Shown piece by piece: positions 33,274 through 47,109 of a DNA stretch of 64,000 bases (the first letter of the stretch is position 1; the number at the start of each line of letters is the position of its first letter). The DNA is taken from assembly GCA_004352715.1 (NCBI GenBank), contig SCFE01000022.1, forward strand, positions 1,393,140 to 1,457,139. The letters run 5' to 3'. The stretch comes from Hofstenia miamia (Eukaryota; Xenacoelomorpha; Acoela). Under the pieces are notes generated by a model, which made no database searches, had not been told where the DNA came from, and worked only from the letters and a program-made list of their open reading frames with translations. A program made the translations under genes and the position numbers.

Positions 33274-34957
33274 CTAAATAAAAAAATTTAAAAAATGAAT
33301 AGTAATCAAATATCCATAATAAAAAAATTATTTACAAATTGAATTTTTAATAAAAAGTTAATTTTTTGAAAAACTTAGAACATAAAAAGTTCTGATTTAA
33401 ACCGAAGGTAAACTTAAGGAATTATCAAAAGTATAAATGATTAACACATGACATTTTTAGTATTCTATGTCTATCATCATTTGAAAATATGTTTAAGCCA
33501 AAACATTTAGTGTAACCAGTGATTACAGCGTATTTCAGAGATAAACCAGGGTTAGGTAGGAATATAATCTCTGCAAAAACAGTTTGTTTAGCGTTAATCT
33601 CTTGCAAGGAAACCATAATTTAATTTGGAGTTAAGCTCTTAGAACAACAATATGGACAAACATAATATCTTTACAACCTTATCAAAACAGATAGACTGCC
33701 TTTCCAAAACAAAGGATTAACTGTATCCATATGGACAAGAGAGTTTTTAGGAAACACGTTTTCACATTTGGCAAAAATTCAACATGTTATGAAAATATAA
33801 TTAGATTTGGACAAAGAATTATACGTGGTTGTAAATAACTTGAAAATTTAATAAACTGATAACTTATGGGAAAGAAATTGATTTGGTATCACAATAATTT
33901 AATGAAAAAAAATATTATATTTAAACTTACTGTTTTCTGCCAAATTTGAGGTAAAATTGTAATGGGATGAAAGATGCGCAGCCGATGGAAAGCCACCCAT
34001 ATACGATTGATATGGTGAGAAATGGGTTTGTGTAGAATATGGGTTTTGTGAAGGTAGCATCTGACATGGGTTGTATTCTGGTTTTATATAGACACTATTG
34101 TTTGCGGTTGCATAGGGATTGGTAATGGTGGGTGCCTGAGAGAACCACCCCATTTGCGGAGGATTGTAATGATTATTAGAGTGATCGTAGGATGCTGCGG
34201 CTGCCGCTGCAACTGGATTACTAGTTTCTGCTGTAGAAACAGAAGCTGTCACATTTTCAGAACTTGTGATTGAAGGTGAAGAAGATGAATAGAGGTATCC
34301 ACTGGGGGTAATTGTTGGCGGCGAATCAGAAGAATTGTGGGATTGAATGTTATTTGAATACACTGGATAGGGTGTCGCCGATGATCCATATCCATAGGGA
34401 GTTCTAACTGCAGCGCACTTGCGTCTAAATCCGCGGGGTCTTCGCCTAAAACTGCCTTCTTCAAACATATATTCACTAGCTGGATCTACTGTCCAATAAT
34501 GTCCTTTTCCTGGCCGACCCAAACCTTTAGGTAACTTAATGAAGCACTCATTTAGAGATAAATTATGACGAACTGAATTTTTCCAGCCTTGATATGAGCC
34601 ACGAAAAAATGGGAATCGCTGTTGTAAGAACTGATAGATTTCACTTAATGTCAGCCGCTTGTATGGCGAACTCTGAATGGCCATCATGATTAAAGCTATG
34701 TACGAATAGGGTGGTTTTTCTGCTCTTCTTGGTGTATTAGTTGCGGGATCACAAGACGCCTTCTCATCCTCTACATTTGTCTCTTCCCCAATATTTTCTT
34801 CTTCGCTTTCCTCATCTTCATCTTCCGAAGGATTTGAATTTTCCATGTGACAGAAAGTCGGTGGAGGGATGAGATTAACTGATGATTGTTCTTGCTTTAT
34901 TGGATTAGCTAATTTATTCATTTCATAAGGAGTCTTTACAACACTTGCTTCACTCAT
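33119..34957 (-). CDS. foxf: Forkhead transcription factor FoxF
   Basis: Exon 1 (34957-33931, 342 codons plus 1 base) ends at a GTAAGT donor. Exon 2 (33273-33119) follows a TTTATTTAG acceptor and ends TAA. The split codon a|tg keeps the frame, giving about 393 residues. An acidic stretch (about 44-58) precedes the forkhead domain at about 81-175, with [30 protein letters not shown] and [20 protein letters not shown]. The motif [10 protein letters not shown] directly after the domain marks the FoxF class. An Ala run and Ser/Tyr-rich region follow. In bilaterians FoxF acts in the nucleus in visceral and splanchnic mesoderm; that role is inferred here. The two-exon layout with a short last exon is also seen in vertebrate FOXF1. 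Read-through of the intron would give a false 352-residue end. Confidence 0.93.
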
Positions 34958-35170
34958 GTTTAGACGATAGTTTAAAGAAAATAATCAGACTGCCTGCAAT
35001 CAGAGCGCTTGGAGGTAACTGAGCACGTATTACCGCTCGTCGCGTTTACTAATATCTAACAGCCAATCAGATCGCGCTTGGCATGATAACTTTTTTAGTT
35101 TCGTCGGATTACTCTTATCATTTTAAGCAGCCAAACCTGACCGGGGTAGTATCCTACTTGGATAAGACCA
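34958..35170 (-). promoter_or_regulatory. FoxF promoter region
   Basis: A CpG-richer patch lies directly upstream of the FoxF ATG. It holds a CCAAT motif (35063-35067) and three GATA-type motifs: TGATAA (35084-35089), CTTATCA (35114-35120) and GATAAG (35161-35166). No clear TATA box was seen, and the transcription start is not defined. Confidence 0.45.
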
Positions 35171-38025
35171 TGTCTATCACTGTCAGATTATGAAGATTGC
35201 AAATTTTCATATTAATACATGTTTGGTAATTTTTATAAAATCATCGAATCATAGAGCATTTTTAAAAATATTTACAACTTCGGAGTCTACCTTTACTAGA
35301 AATATAATTACACTAATTAAAAAATGTATTACGACAAATGCAAACACTATTATAGGTAATATTTTCGATAATTAAAAATTATTGTAAATATTCATTTTAA
35401 AACTTTTCTATTTAAAATGAAACTGAGTTAATTACACAAACTGAGAATTTTATATAATAATAATGATAATGGCTTATTGTCTAAAAGGAAAAGATGAAAA
35501 AACAAACACTGAAAAAAAATTCACAAATTACAGTCGTGGGTAATGACTAAACAACATCTTGAAAGGGAAAAAGCATCTGTAAAAAATTAAAGCGGTTTCT
35601 TGATGAATACAATCTTATCTGGTGTAATACTCATGCTTTTTATTCAGTGATGTGACAACGAGATCATACAATGGGTGAGACTCATCATTTTAAATATGAT
35701 CATACCATTTCTTATCCTCCTATTTTAAAATATCCACCATGTTATATTTATACTTTGCTTTATAGTTTGCATTGTATTTCCAATAATTGTTTAAATGCAG
35801 GAATTTTGTATCATTGCTTGAACAAAAAGTTTTCTAAACAAATTCTGGATTAGTTCTAAAAATGATATGTGATTATTTTGCTCAAATTTTATAAGCAGCA
35901 TTTTATGTTGATAAAATCGTTTGTTCAATAAATTAATGTATATATCAACATAAAATAGTATTTTGGTAATGCTACATTTTTTCATAATGAAAGAATATGA
36001 ATTTCTGTGAAGATATAGAATTCAATGAACTTTGTTTCTTCTATTAGTTTACATCAACTATTTGAGAGTAAAGTCAACTCTGTGAAATGACACCTAATAA
36101 CACGTTGCTTAACTAGTTTCAAATCCAAATATTTATCAATTTGCAATCGATCACAAAACAATTCCCTTGACGTCTATCATGAGTTCCCTTCACTGGTGAT
36201 GTTAGAAGCCAATGGCATGACGCATTATACCACAGTTACTAAGGGAACATTTAAAGGAAGTGGTTGTCCTTAATATAAACACATGTTTCCACGTTTCCAT
36301 ACACATGTTTTATTTTTACACACAGAATTACCTAAAATATTGCAATGATTTTATTCAAATATAATGCAAAATTTAAATATAATGCTTAATTTAAAATTTC
36401 AATTATGTTAATATTGCTAAACTATAACAACATCTTAACGCAATATTTTACATTTATTCCTCCAAAAATCAAAATAAAATATTATTTTTATAAGTGCGAT
36501 GAAGACAAATTCTAATTTAAAAAAATGTTTTTTACTCTGTGTGTGATATCTATTGCGCTTTTAATACTTCTTATGAAAAATTATTTGAGATATTTTTGTA
36601 CTTACAAATAACTGAAGTACACTAAGAAAACAACTTTTTTCAGTAGAGAATTTTGACGAAGCCAGAAAAAAGATTTTGACAATGTGAACTTAAAAAATTT
36701 GTTTTGCAAAGATAAGAAATTATAATTTTAATAAAAAAATTAAACAATTGCTTTCCATACCATACTTTTGCTTACGGACTTACAATAGCACTTTTCCTCC
36801 AATTTTAATGATATATAAGATATAAAAAACTTTTATAAACGATTATTATTTAATTGTTTATGATTTATAAAAACTCATTGTTGTTTAAGTAATAATAAAT
36901 GACTCATTGGCAATATCGTTTTTAAGGCCACTATGCAAGCAAACATCTTAGTTAAGAGTTGGAGTTTAACGCACTCAATGCGAAATGTAGATCACCCGAT
37001 ATGCATTTGAAATATTTTAGTATAAAGCATTCGTTCACAAGTTGCAATGTCCCATTAAATCAGTTGACACATCCAATATTTCTCAGTATTTTAATAAAAA
37101 TAATGCCTAAAATATCCATGACATTGATAAAAATATGGTTTGTGTTTATCATGTTAGAGATGATTAGGCTTTGAGTTGTAATTTAACGCTAGCTGGTTGG
37201 TGGCTGGGACGAATTGAGATGTTGAGTTTCTTCCATTGCTACTAGGAAGCTATCCTACCATAAAATTTTGGCTTAGAACTTCCCAGAATGCTTTTTACCT
37301 TCATGAAATTGATATTGGTTTGCTAGCAAAAAGAGCAAATTCAATCAACTGTGCAGAAGAGCTGAAAGAAGTAATTTGACTTTGGTATATACTTAATTTA
37401 TGAGTCCACTCACCTGGAGTAATCATGACATTTGCAAACTTTTTTTACTTCAATAGAATCAGTCAAGAATTTTTACATAGGCTACAAAAAATATAAATTG
37501 AATACCAAACTACTTAAACGAGCTTTGTTGCTCGTTTTGTAAAATTTATGTGTAAATTTTACTTGCTTAAGAGGTTTAAAAATGCTTAAAAATAAAGAAA
37601 CTACTGTAAGATAAATCTGGTAGTATTTGAGTTAAGACGTCGTACGACGATGAAAAATTATAGCAAATTTAAAGCAACACACTAAAAATATTTTCTTGAC
37701 GTGTAGATCTCTATATTGAATTTCGTCGCATATTTCAAAAAAAATTTATCAATTATAAAATTTAAAATTAAAAAAAAATATGAGGAATTTTACTGATGAT
37801 ATTATAAAATTTGGGAGGGTTTTTCTGAAACTTAATTTTAAGAGGCGAGGCAACTGCACCCTCAATGTAAATAAACATATTTTGATATTTCAATTGACTT
37901 TTCTTGAAATGTTCACTATATGATTTTAAATTTATACCACAACATTTTAGAAATTTTAGAACATATCTTTAGTTTTATAAGATATAAATATTGGGACGAC
38001 CTTTGTCCATTTTAAATTTGTATTT

Positions 38026-38082
<57 letters not shown>

Positions 38083-39090
38083 TGCAGAAATTCTGGCAAA
38101 TGAATATCATAGTTCAATGTAGATTTACATTAAGTTAATTCATAATTTCTCTGAAAACATTTGGAATTAGTTGCATGAATTGAATTTGTTTCACAACATT
38201 TCGAAACTTTACATTTATTTATAAAATAATGATATTTTATTAAACATTTATCCATATAAAGTTAATCCATCAACCACGCAGTGTATTGGGATATTTATAA
38301 AGCTCCTTGCTGCACTTTAATTCGTCTGCCATATGATTTTTAATCAATAAAAACAATTATTTATCGTAAGAAATAACTGTATTTATTGAATTGATAAACA
38401 ATGTTTCATTATGTCTTAAACAAAACTTAATTCACAATGGGCTTATGAATGTGTGACTTAATATTCCAAATTGATTTAGAATTTGTTTGTTTATCTAGAA
38501 ATGTGCACGGCCCTTCGCCTAAACTTCGACTAGCAGCAAATATTGTATATTTGGAGAACAAGTTAAATCAATAAATATACGAAACCAATGCTTTTTGATT
38601 GGACTTTCAGTAAGACTTCTATCTGGGCAATAACTTTTCAAAGTTTTTCTCTTCTCTGATGTTCCATTAGAACATTTTGTAACATTTGAGAGAAAACATT
38701 AAAATTGGTTGTTTACAACTACGTGTAATTTAAAAGCGGTTTATTTGAAATGTTTATAGGTGTGAAGAAATTAAAACTCTATTAACACATTGTATCAACA
38801 ATAAATAAATCGGCATAAAAGTTAAAAGTTTCGAAAGATTAATGTCTGAACTTAAATAAATAAGTACTTATGTAAAATTCATTAAACGCCTATTAGACGC
38901 AATGCTGAAATCAAAGTAATGGATGGTTTGCTATATATAGAATATGCAACTACAAAAGTAGGAATTTTAAAGAAATCTTGTTAGTACGGCAAAACTGGCT
39001 GCTTAATATGTACATATTGTGAAAGTTATATAACCTACAGCGCATAAAATTTAGTAAGCAATTTGTGACAAACGGGACGAAAGGTCCAAA
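35171..39090. other. AT-rich region upstream of FoxF, no gene seen
   Basis: No supported exons. A less AT-rich stretch at about 36150-36300 has repeated CACATGTTT and an ATAAACA motif and could be regulatory. A TA microsatellite is at 38030-38079. Confidence 0.4.
38030..38079. repeat. TA microsatellite
   Basis: About 24 uninterrupted TA units, preceded by TACATATATA. Confidence 0.95.
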
Positions 39091-39205
39091 TCATACTTGT
39101 CAACGAAATTTGATATACAACGAGACCAAAACGAGCCTATTTTAGGCAAAGCAAGTTTATAGTTCTGCTTGTNGCCGAGCCGAGCCGAGCCGAGCCGAGT
39201 GGCCC
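39091..39205 (+). mobile_element. Collapsed copy of the CAGACTTGTC hAT MITE
   Basis: It starts CATACTTGTCAACGA, runs 82 bp into the element and jumps across a single n (39173) to a GCCGAGCC run. The missing interior is probably the n-bounded segment at 39664-39906, which begins with the same 82 bp. Confidence 0.7.
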
Positions 39206-39581
39206 GATACAAAAATTAAAGCAGGGTTATGCAATGGTTCTCAAGAATTAATCAGCTGCTTTGAATTCTTTGAAAAAATGATTGTTTGGAGAAAAAAGAA
39301 GGGAAAGTTTGTAACCATTTTGAAATGTTTTTGTTATCAATAAGGACGAAAAACATGGAGAACTCTTCAAAAAAATTTAGTGAAGTTCTACAATGAAATG
39401 TATTGAGGCTCTATATGCTAAATTTTCATTTAAATAATTTTGAAGAAAATATGGGTGCTTATTCTAAGGCGAAAGGAGGCCAGTTTCATCCTGATTTGAT
39501 GGGCTTTGAGAACTGACACGAAAGAATTTGCAACTCAATCGTGATGGGAGTACTGCAGCTTTATTTGACAATCAAAGAGCA

Positions 39582-40278
39582 GACTTGTCAACGAGTCGAC
39601 ATTTCCAAGCTCAGCTCGGCTCGCTCGTTTAAATTTTGTGTATGTTCGGCTCGGCTCGGCTCNTCATACTTGTCAACGAAATTTGATATACAACGAGACC
39701 AAAACGAGCCTATTTTAGGCAAAGCAAGTTTATAGTTCTGCTTGTTAATTTGATTATGAAGGTTTTTCTTATTGTTTGCAGTCAGTATCCCTTTCCTATA
39801 ATCTTATTTAAGAAATGTTTATTAAATAATAGGAAGAGCTATTTAAAAAACTCTTTGACCACAATATTTTAAAAAAAATACCGAGCTAAAACAAGCCTCG
39901 TTCAATNGACATTTCCAAGCTCAGCTCGGCTCGCTCGTTTAAATTTTGTGTATGTTCGGCTCGGCTCGGCTCGCCACATAAAATCATTGAACGAGGCTTG
40001 TTTTAGCTCGGTATTTTTTTTAAAATATTGTGGTCAAAGAGTTTTTTAGCTAGCTCTTCCTATTATTTAATAAACATTTCTTAAATAAGATTATAGGAAT
40101 GGCATACTGACTGAAAAAAATAAGATAAATCTCCATAATCAAATTAACAAGCAAAACTTTAAACTTACTTTGCCTAAAATAGGCTCGTTTTGGGCTCGTT
40201 GTATATCAAATACTGTGCTCAAGCTCGGCTCGGCTCGGCTTGTTAGAAGCTCGGCTCGTTGACAAGTCTGTCAAAGAG
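39582..40278 (-). mobile_element. hAT MITE (CAGACTTGTC family) with mis-assembled insert
   Basis: The element spans 39590-40270 with a perfect 8-bp duplication TCAAAGAG (39582-39589 and 40271-40278). It lies in reverse orientation. The n-bounded block 39663-39907 is in the opposite orientation, and 65 bp before it (39598-39662) recur directly after it (39908-39972). The true element is therefore probably about 370 bp. Confidence 0.85.
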
Positions 40279-40498
40279 TAATTTGCATGTTTGATATATT
40301 TTGTATTACTTTCTGTTCTCCATGCTTTGTAGAATTAGTCAAAAATTGATAAAAACTCTAAATATGAAAAGTCATTGCTAAATTTGCAAAATCAATTTTG
40401 AGTAGAATTTCTATAGTTTTTGAATCATTTATGATGAAAGGTAACATGAAAATCTTTTAAACTTCAGGATCAAAATCATTTGAATTTGGATTGAGATA

Positions 40499-41090
40499 TT
40501 TCAGACCGTAGTTGTATAAAGGGTCGGATTGGGTGGGTGGGGTTATTCATTACTAAATCGGGTTGAAGATAATAGTTTTTCTAAATATTTGAAAGTAGTT
40601 CAAAGTGAAATTTAAATAGATGTAAATAATCATTTATTTATTTAAACGTTATATATAATAAAATTATTTCTAATATATCAATTTTTCTATGTTTGATTGC
40701 TTATTTACAATTTCAATTTAGTATAACGAAGCATAGTAGCAACATTTTTAAATACATTTTTATAAAGACTAATATTGCGAGAATCCCTGCGCTATCAAAG
40801 GTAATTTGAACATCAATTTTTTTTCAACCCGAGCACCAAGGGCGCAACCAGAATGTGATTTTTTGTCTTTCAACAGAAACAATTGTGGTGGTAGTAACGC
40901 AAAAAGTTCTAAACATTTATCACAAAGCTTTCAAATTGCATTTAAGGCATTATCCGCTTTATAGTATTCCATAATATAATTTTTTATCTAAATTCCAAAA
41001 ATCGTGTTCATGTGGGGTCTGGTTGAAGTATTCTGGGTTCAGGCCAGGCCGGTATGAATATCTCAAACCGATTGCAACTATGTTACAGAC
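40499..41090. mobile_element. hAT non-autonomous element
   Basis: The element at 40507-41082 has ends CGTAGTTGTATAAAGGGTCG and, inverted, CATAGTTGCAATCGG. It is flanked by TTTCAGAC and TTACAGAC, an 8-bp duplication with one change. GGCC-type subterminal motifs resemble the element at 31430. No ORF. Confidence 0.7.
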
Positions 41091-41180
41091 ATACTTCAGA
41101 TTAGTAAATTTTCAGGGTATAGTATAATATTATAGCAAAAAATTTAAAGAATTTTCGCTCCAGTACAAATTGAAAAGTTG

Positions 41181-41846
41181 GTCTAGATCAGTGTTTCCCA
41201 ACCTAGGTTCCGCAGGCCCTACAGGGTCCGCAGAGAGTGTTTGTAAGGTCCGCAACAGACAGTGAAAAAATTAAATTTTAAGATAAACATGAATAATATA
41301 TAAATAATATAATTCAACAGTAATTGCTGCTTGTATTAATTTCATGCTCAGTCTCCCTGTATACTGGCATTAATTAATTATTAAACTTTTCTGTTTTTTT
41401 CACTACCGACAGATGATATAAAAATTCCAGAAGAATTCATTGATCTATAAAATGATGGGAATGCAAAAAAAATTTTTGATGAAAAATCCCCAAGTGATGT
41501 TTGGATAAGCATGTTGCAACTCTATCCCAAAGTGTCCAAATTGTTAATGCCATTTGTCACAACTTTTGAATGTGAGTCTGCGTTCTTTTCGTTAGTTGTT
41601 CATTGAAATAATTGCCAGAAACCAACTTAATGTTAAGACAATATGTGTGTTGCATTATCAAAGACTGTACCAGACATTGCTGCTCTTGTAAATAACAAAT
41701 AATTCCAACCCTCTTATTCATTTTTTTGATGTAATATAAAGCAATTTTTGTAATTTATCTTTTATTGTTTTTGAAATATACATGTATTTTTAGTAGGCAG
41801 GTCAACCCAATTTCTTTATGAAAGGTTGGAAAAAACTGGTCTAGAT
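41181..41846 (+). mobile_element. Internally deleted hAT transposon (ZBED/FAM200-like transposase relic)
   Basis: The element at 41189-41838 has a perfect 8-bp duplication GTCTAGAT. The ends CAGTGTTTCCCAACCT and CAGTTTTTTCCAACCT are of the classic hAT type. The plus strand keeps a relic of the transposase C-terminal dimerisation region: DDIKIPEEFIDL, stop, KIFDEKSPSDVWISMLQLYP, then FVTTFECESAFFSLVVH. Stops show it is dead. Confidence 0.9.
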
Positions 41847-43216
41847 CTTGTACAGATCCGATCTCGTGTTTTCTTTATTGGTGCCCACAGCACTCTAAAT
41901 AAACAAATCCCTATGATAAGCGGTATTCTATATTTATATCAGATATTTTAACAACAAAGTCCTTCCTATAATGAATGTATACTATAAAATTGAATCTGTC
42001 TACTTTCTCTTCAAATTAGCATCATACGACTACATTTATCCAAAATTCAAATTGAGATGCTGCGACAGTATATTATTTTATGTAAAGTTTATAGATTTCT
42101 GGCCAATTTTTCATGTTTTGTCAGGTGTATCAAGCAAATGAATATTTGTTAAAAGGCATTTTTCCATCTATTGCGGAATTGTAAATGTGGATATTTCTAA
42201 GGATTCAGGAGTTTATCAAAAGGTATATCATTTTATTTTAAATAAAGAATGGTATAATTTGAACGCGTCACAGATGTAGTTTACGAAAATGCAAAGTCTC
42301 TCAAGCGTGTTCTCTTGACAAGATTGTTTATAACAAGGGGAACTTTCATAAACAAAATGCTGGTCTGATTTACAGATATAATATAAGATACCATCTTAAT
42401 GATCCCCATTGATTTCTAACAAATGGAACACGTACATTTTTTCAATAGATTAATAAAATTAGTATTAAACATAAAATTAGGTGTCAAAACAAATTATTTC
42501 AATATCAATTTTTCAATATTATTCCTCCATAATTATTTACATTAGAGCATAAATTATTTATATAATATTGCGTGATATTTAAATATAATAAACAATTTGC
42601 AAATCTGCATGCAAAACGTAAACATTTTGATTTGTGTAGGTATCAGATTCCGCAGCACTATTTTCGGTTGGGAATTTCGGGTTAGCTTTCATACCATCTT
42701 ACAAGACGTTTGAAAGCATAGTCTCCGATGTCTAGGATTTTGTCCTTGTGTTCGTGATATGTGAATTTTATTGTAAAACCACACTTTAGTTATAAAATTG
42801 GCATCAAAAGAAACTTAGCTTTGAACTAGGACAGAAGTTTATTATATCAGAGGAGAATGCTTGAAAAATATTTTTCGTGGTTTTCTCGTATGTGACTCAC
42901 ACCTTGAGTTGTTTTTTGTAGTATTTTAATCCAACCAGTAAAAGATATGTAAAACCAAAGTGAGCTAAACAGGATATCTCTAATCTGTTTTTATCATGCC
43001 TATCAAAACTCCATGCCGTTTCTCCTATTGTTTTTGGCAATCGTACGCTGCGAAATTTACTTTGTTGTTCTTAATTATGGAATTCGTTCCATTGCCAATA
43101 TTATTTACTATTTTATCATAGAGAGAGTATATCGAGAAAAAACCAATAACTTCATCTAATGTCTGCTATTGAATAATTAAAAATCCCCTTTCAATTTAAC
43201 TATTCTACATTCCTAA

Positions 43217-43271
<55 letters not shown>

Positions 43272-46200
43272 CCAAATATATTTTTGATTAAAAATATTTC
43301 CAAATTTTAATTCCAGAAACTTTTTTATGTTCGTAAAACTTGCGAATGACTTTTTCAAAATATCTCCGGAGTAATACAACCAAGTTTTAGTATAATTAGA
43401 AATTCGTAAGTTTTACATATTCTAAAATGACCTCAACATTTTTCCTTTGAATGGATATATTTTTTTATTAAATTTTATAGGCCTGCTTAAATTTTGTCAG
43501 CAAGAGTCAATCAGGCCAGATCCAAACTAAATTGGTTGTCAGGTCTGTTTCACAATCTAGTCTATAAAAATGGCACCGACTTTATATTATATTTATCTTT
43601 AAAATTCATAAATATAGAACTGTAATACTTAGTAAAAATAACAAAAATATTTTAGCTAAATACAGCACTGCCTGAGTGACTCAGATCTGCAGAATTTTAC
43701 AAATCATGCTATTAGAAACAATTACACAATATCTGTTTCTCCAATGAATCTTTCGAGAAAATACAGTTACCCCCAAAGGATCGTTAGCTTTGTTGAAGAT
43801 CGATAAAGCAGTTTTGAAGTGACTGTAACCAGGTGTTGGACGTCAATCATATCCGCATTTGCTAAACTTTCAATACCTCAAAAAAGACGATAATGTCTGG
43901 TTATGGCAACCATGGTTCGCAACTTTGAATCCAATGAAGTAACTCTTGAAGTGCCACTGTCTGAAAATATTTTGAACAAAGGAAATTATTAAAAAATGAC
44001 CTCTTTGGAAATGAAGAATTTTCTGGAGACAGAATGCGTATGCAGAAACTATGATACTATTAAAAAAGTTTCGACACCAATAGTTGTGTTGAAGAGACTA
44101 AAGCAATTCAATATTTCTTCCAATTAAAAGACTTTATGTAGAAACAGATAAAAAATTATCAACTTTAACTAAAAATGCTATCTGACATTTACAAAAATAT
44201 TAAAACTCCATACGTATATTTAAAGTTTAAATAATGTTATAAAATTGTTTCTTAGGATCCCTAGCATGCTTTAAGTAGCTTAAATTGTAAGTTTAGACGA
44301 AACTGATATATATATATATATATATATATATNNNNNNNNNCGGCTCGTTGACAAGTCTGATATGTATATATCTATATATAGAGAGAGAAAGAGAGAGAGT
44401 GTGTCTGTATACCTTTAAAACAACTCTGGGTAGTAATTTCAAACGTAAACCACGACTCTAGCCCCCCTGCTTTAAAAAAATTGGTTTTTATATTTCTATT
44501 GACAGTACTTTATGGATACAATAAACTTTTCATGTTCAATTCTACTTAATTGCTATATTTATATCAAGGGAATTAAAATGCTTACATTTTATTAAACTAT
44601 CTTCTATAATTTTTTAATATTCGTTGTTGGATATTTGCTGATGGTATTAAATTTTCATAGATAACTCATTCTCAGCTTATATCCAAAATCTAATAGGTGA
44701 AGTAATGAAAACAATGTTAAATTTAATGATGCAAAGTCAAAAATTCTCATTTTTAGGAAAATATCAAAAATTCATTTTTAAGGATTTTTGTTAAATAATT
44801 CCATCATATCGTTTACAAACGATAGAGAAGATTTGAGAGTAATTATTTTTAGTATTTAAAACTGGTCAATACATTTTATGATAAATAGGAAAGTAATATA
44901 CTTCTACATATTAAACGAAATGTGCTTTACTTACTCCAAAGAAAATTTAATTAAATTTATTTAAAAGGTGCAGGCCATCACGAAGAAAATTTCAGAATTT
45001 AGAAAATTGCCAAAGAAAATGTCTACATTGGATATACAATAATGATAAAACATTAAATTTTAAATTTATTATTAAGGATAAAATTTTACCTATAACTCTC
45101 CAATTTCAATTTAGTCATCTGTTATTCTTAACAATATTCTCATTGGGAAGACTACAATAAAACACTTAATTATTATTCTTATGAAAGACAAATGATCAGT
45201 ACATCTGCTTCAAAGAAAATATTTTGTATTGTGAAATCAAAAAATATTTTTCATTTAGCAGAATATTTTGATAGGTGAGTGGATTCTGCAATTACTTGAT
45301 CTTAAACACAGATATAGATATTTATTTGCCTCATTGAATTTTCGAGAAAAGATTCATGGAATTCTTTAGAATTATGTAAGAACACGATATAACAGAAATA
45401 ATATTTGCACTTTTGTAGTTGCCACAATGTATACAAATCAGATAATCCATTGTTTATATTGTAGCCTCATTTTTTGTTAATTNCTTTTTTGTATCCAGCA
45501 TCTTGTAGATGTTTTAACATTTTGCATCCAAAGCCCGTATATATATATATATATATATATACTTTTTTAGAACCATAAACAAAGATGTTTCACAATGTTC
45601 GCATTAATTCCAATATTCATAGAATTGAAGTTTGTTGGAATTTTGAGTTTTGTAGCATGGATCAAGTTCTCTAATATATCAGAAGGATAGATATATAAAA
45701 GCATGACGTGTGGTCATATCCTACAAAATAACAGGATATCGTTTCTAAGAGTTCGAACTTAGAATCAATGCTAAAAATTGATGTATCGAAAATTCATGTT
45801 TTCCACCCAGAAGGAATAACTACTTTATTTATTTATATTATATTTATAACGAAATTTGTTTAATTGGAATTGTTGCTAAGGCATTTATAAGCGTAACTGT
45901 CTTCTACTTAGTATTATCTACCAAGAAATTTTGTCGGCATTATTTTCAGTAAAACTGCAGACATATAACTCGAAATAAATGCTGAATGAATAATGTATTT
46001 GAAGGATTAAAGTTTTAATGAAAAAAACAGCCACAAATTAAGTCGAAAAAATTTCTGTAGATTTATACAACAAAATTTTAAAATTTTGATTTTAAAGTTT
46101 CAGTTAAAAAGATTTACACAAAAAATAAAATTTTAAGATTTGATTGCTATCTATATGGTGTTTTTATCAAGAAGTTACTTATTAATGACATACATGCAGA

Positions 46201-47109
46201 CAATTCATTTTCAACCTGGTGTAAAGTTACTTCAAAATTACGAACTTTAGTATTCAAACAGATTATCCATTTAAAAAAGTTTTTTGATTAAAGGTGTTCA
46301 AATTACCATGCATTGTCTGTTTTGATTCTATTAGTTTAATTAATTATAGTTTATGTTAGCCTTTAATAATATTTTTTCTAGTAACATGTCATTTGTAAAA
46401 TCTAAGTTTCTTTCCATTGTAAAAGCGAGAAGTAATTTTGGATAGATTTCTGTCAGTAACTGTTTTAGTAAAATAATTACATTTATATAAGATGTTTATA
46501 TGTTTTGTTTTCAGAATTTATACAGTAAATTCAACTTGATTACATTATAAATTTAGTTCTGTTTATATTGATTGTGTAAACATTTGATTCAATAAATTTT
46601 TACTTTATCGTTATTAGCTAATTTTATACGCACACGTGCTATTCATTATTAAATACAAAGGATTTTCGTTTTTTTTACATTAAAATTTTTTAGGATTAAT
46701 TTATAAGTTAAATTTATTAAAATAATTATTCACAAAATTATGGAAACATTCTATTGGAAAAATATTAGTATTCCACTTGTACATGAAAATAATTTAGGAA
46801 GTCATGTAAATTTTTCATGAGTTTAGTCTATTTTTACTTTAATGTAATTTTTTAAAAGCAAAGTTTAGCGAACAGTACCACTCTATTAACTATATTTAAA
46901 CAAAAAATACTTATATTAAAAAACATTTTGCATTTCATAACTACATACTTTTAATATCTAAGTTTCACTAAATATCCAGTAAATACTATTTTACAGATAA
47001 TATATATATCTTGAGCTTAATAATAATGACGTTTATTAGCACATGATTTAAAGGCAATATAAACAGAAAAATTTTTTTGATGCATTTCTTACACTGCTTA
47101 AACTCTTAA
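41847..47109. other. AT-rich region, no gene recognised
   Basis: No exon support. It contains TA microsatellites at about 43221-43270, 44306-44331 and 45538-45560, an N gap at 44332-44340 and a single n at 45483. A MITE end is at 44341-44359. Confidence 0.5.
44341..44359 (+). mobile_element. Terminus of a CAGACTTGTC-family MITE behind a gap
   Basis: CGGCTCGTTGACAAGTCTG follows nine N and a TA tract, and TATGTATATA follows it. The body of the element is missing from the assembly. Confidence 0.8.

Noticed and set aside
33100-33291. Plus-strand 63-codon ORF
   Set aside because: It is antisense to FoxF exon 2, which has splice-phase support.
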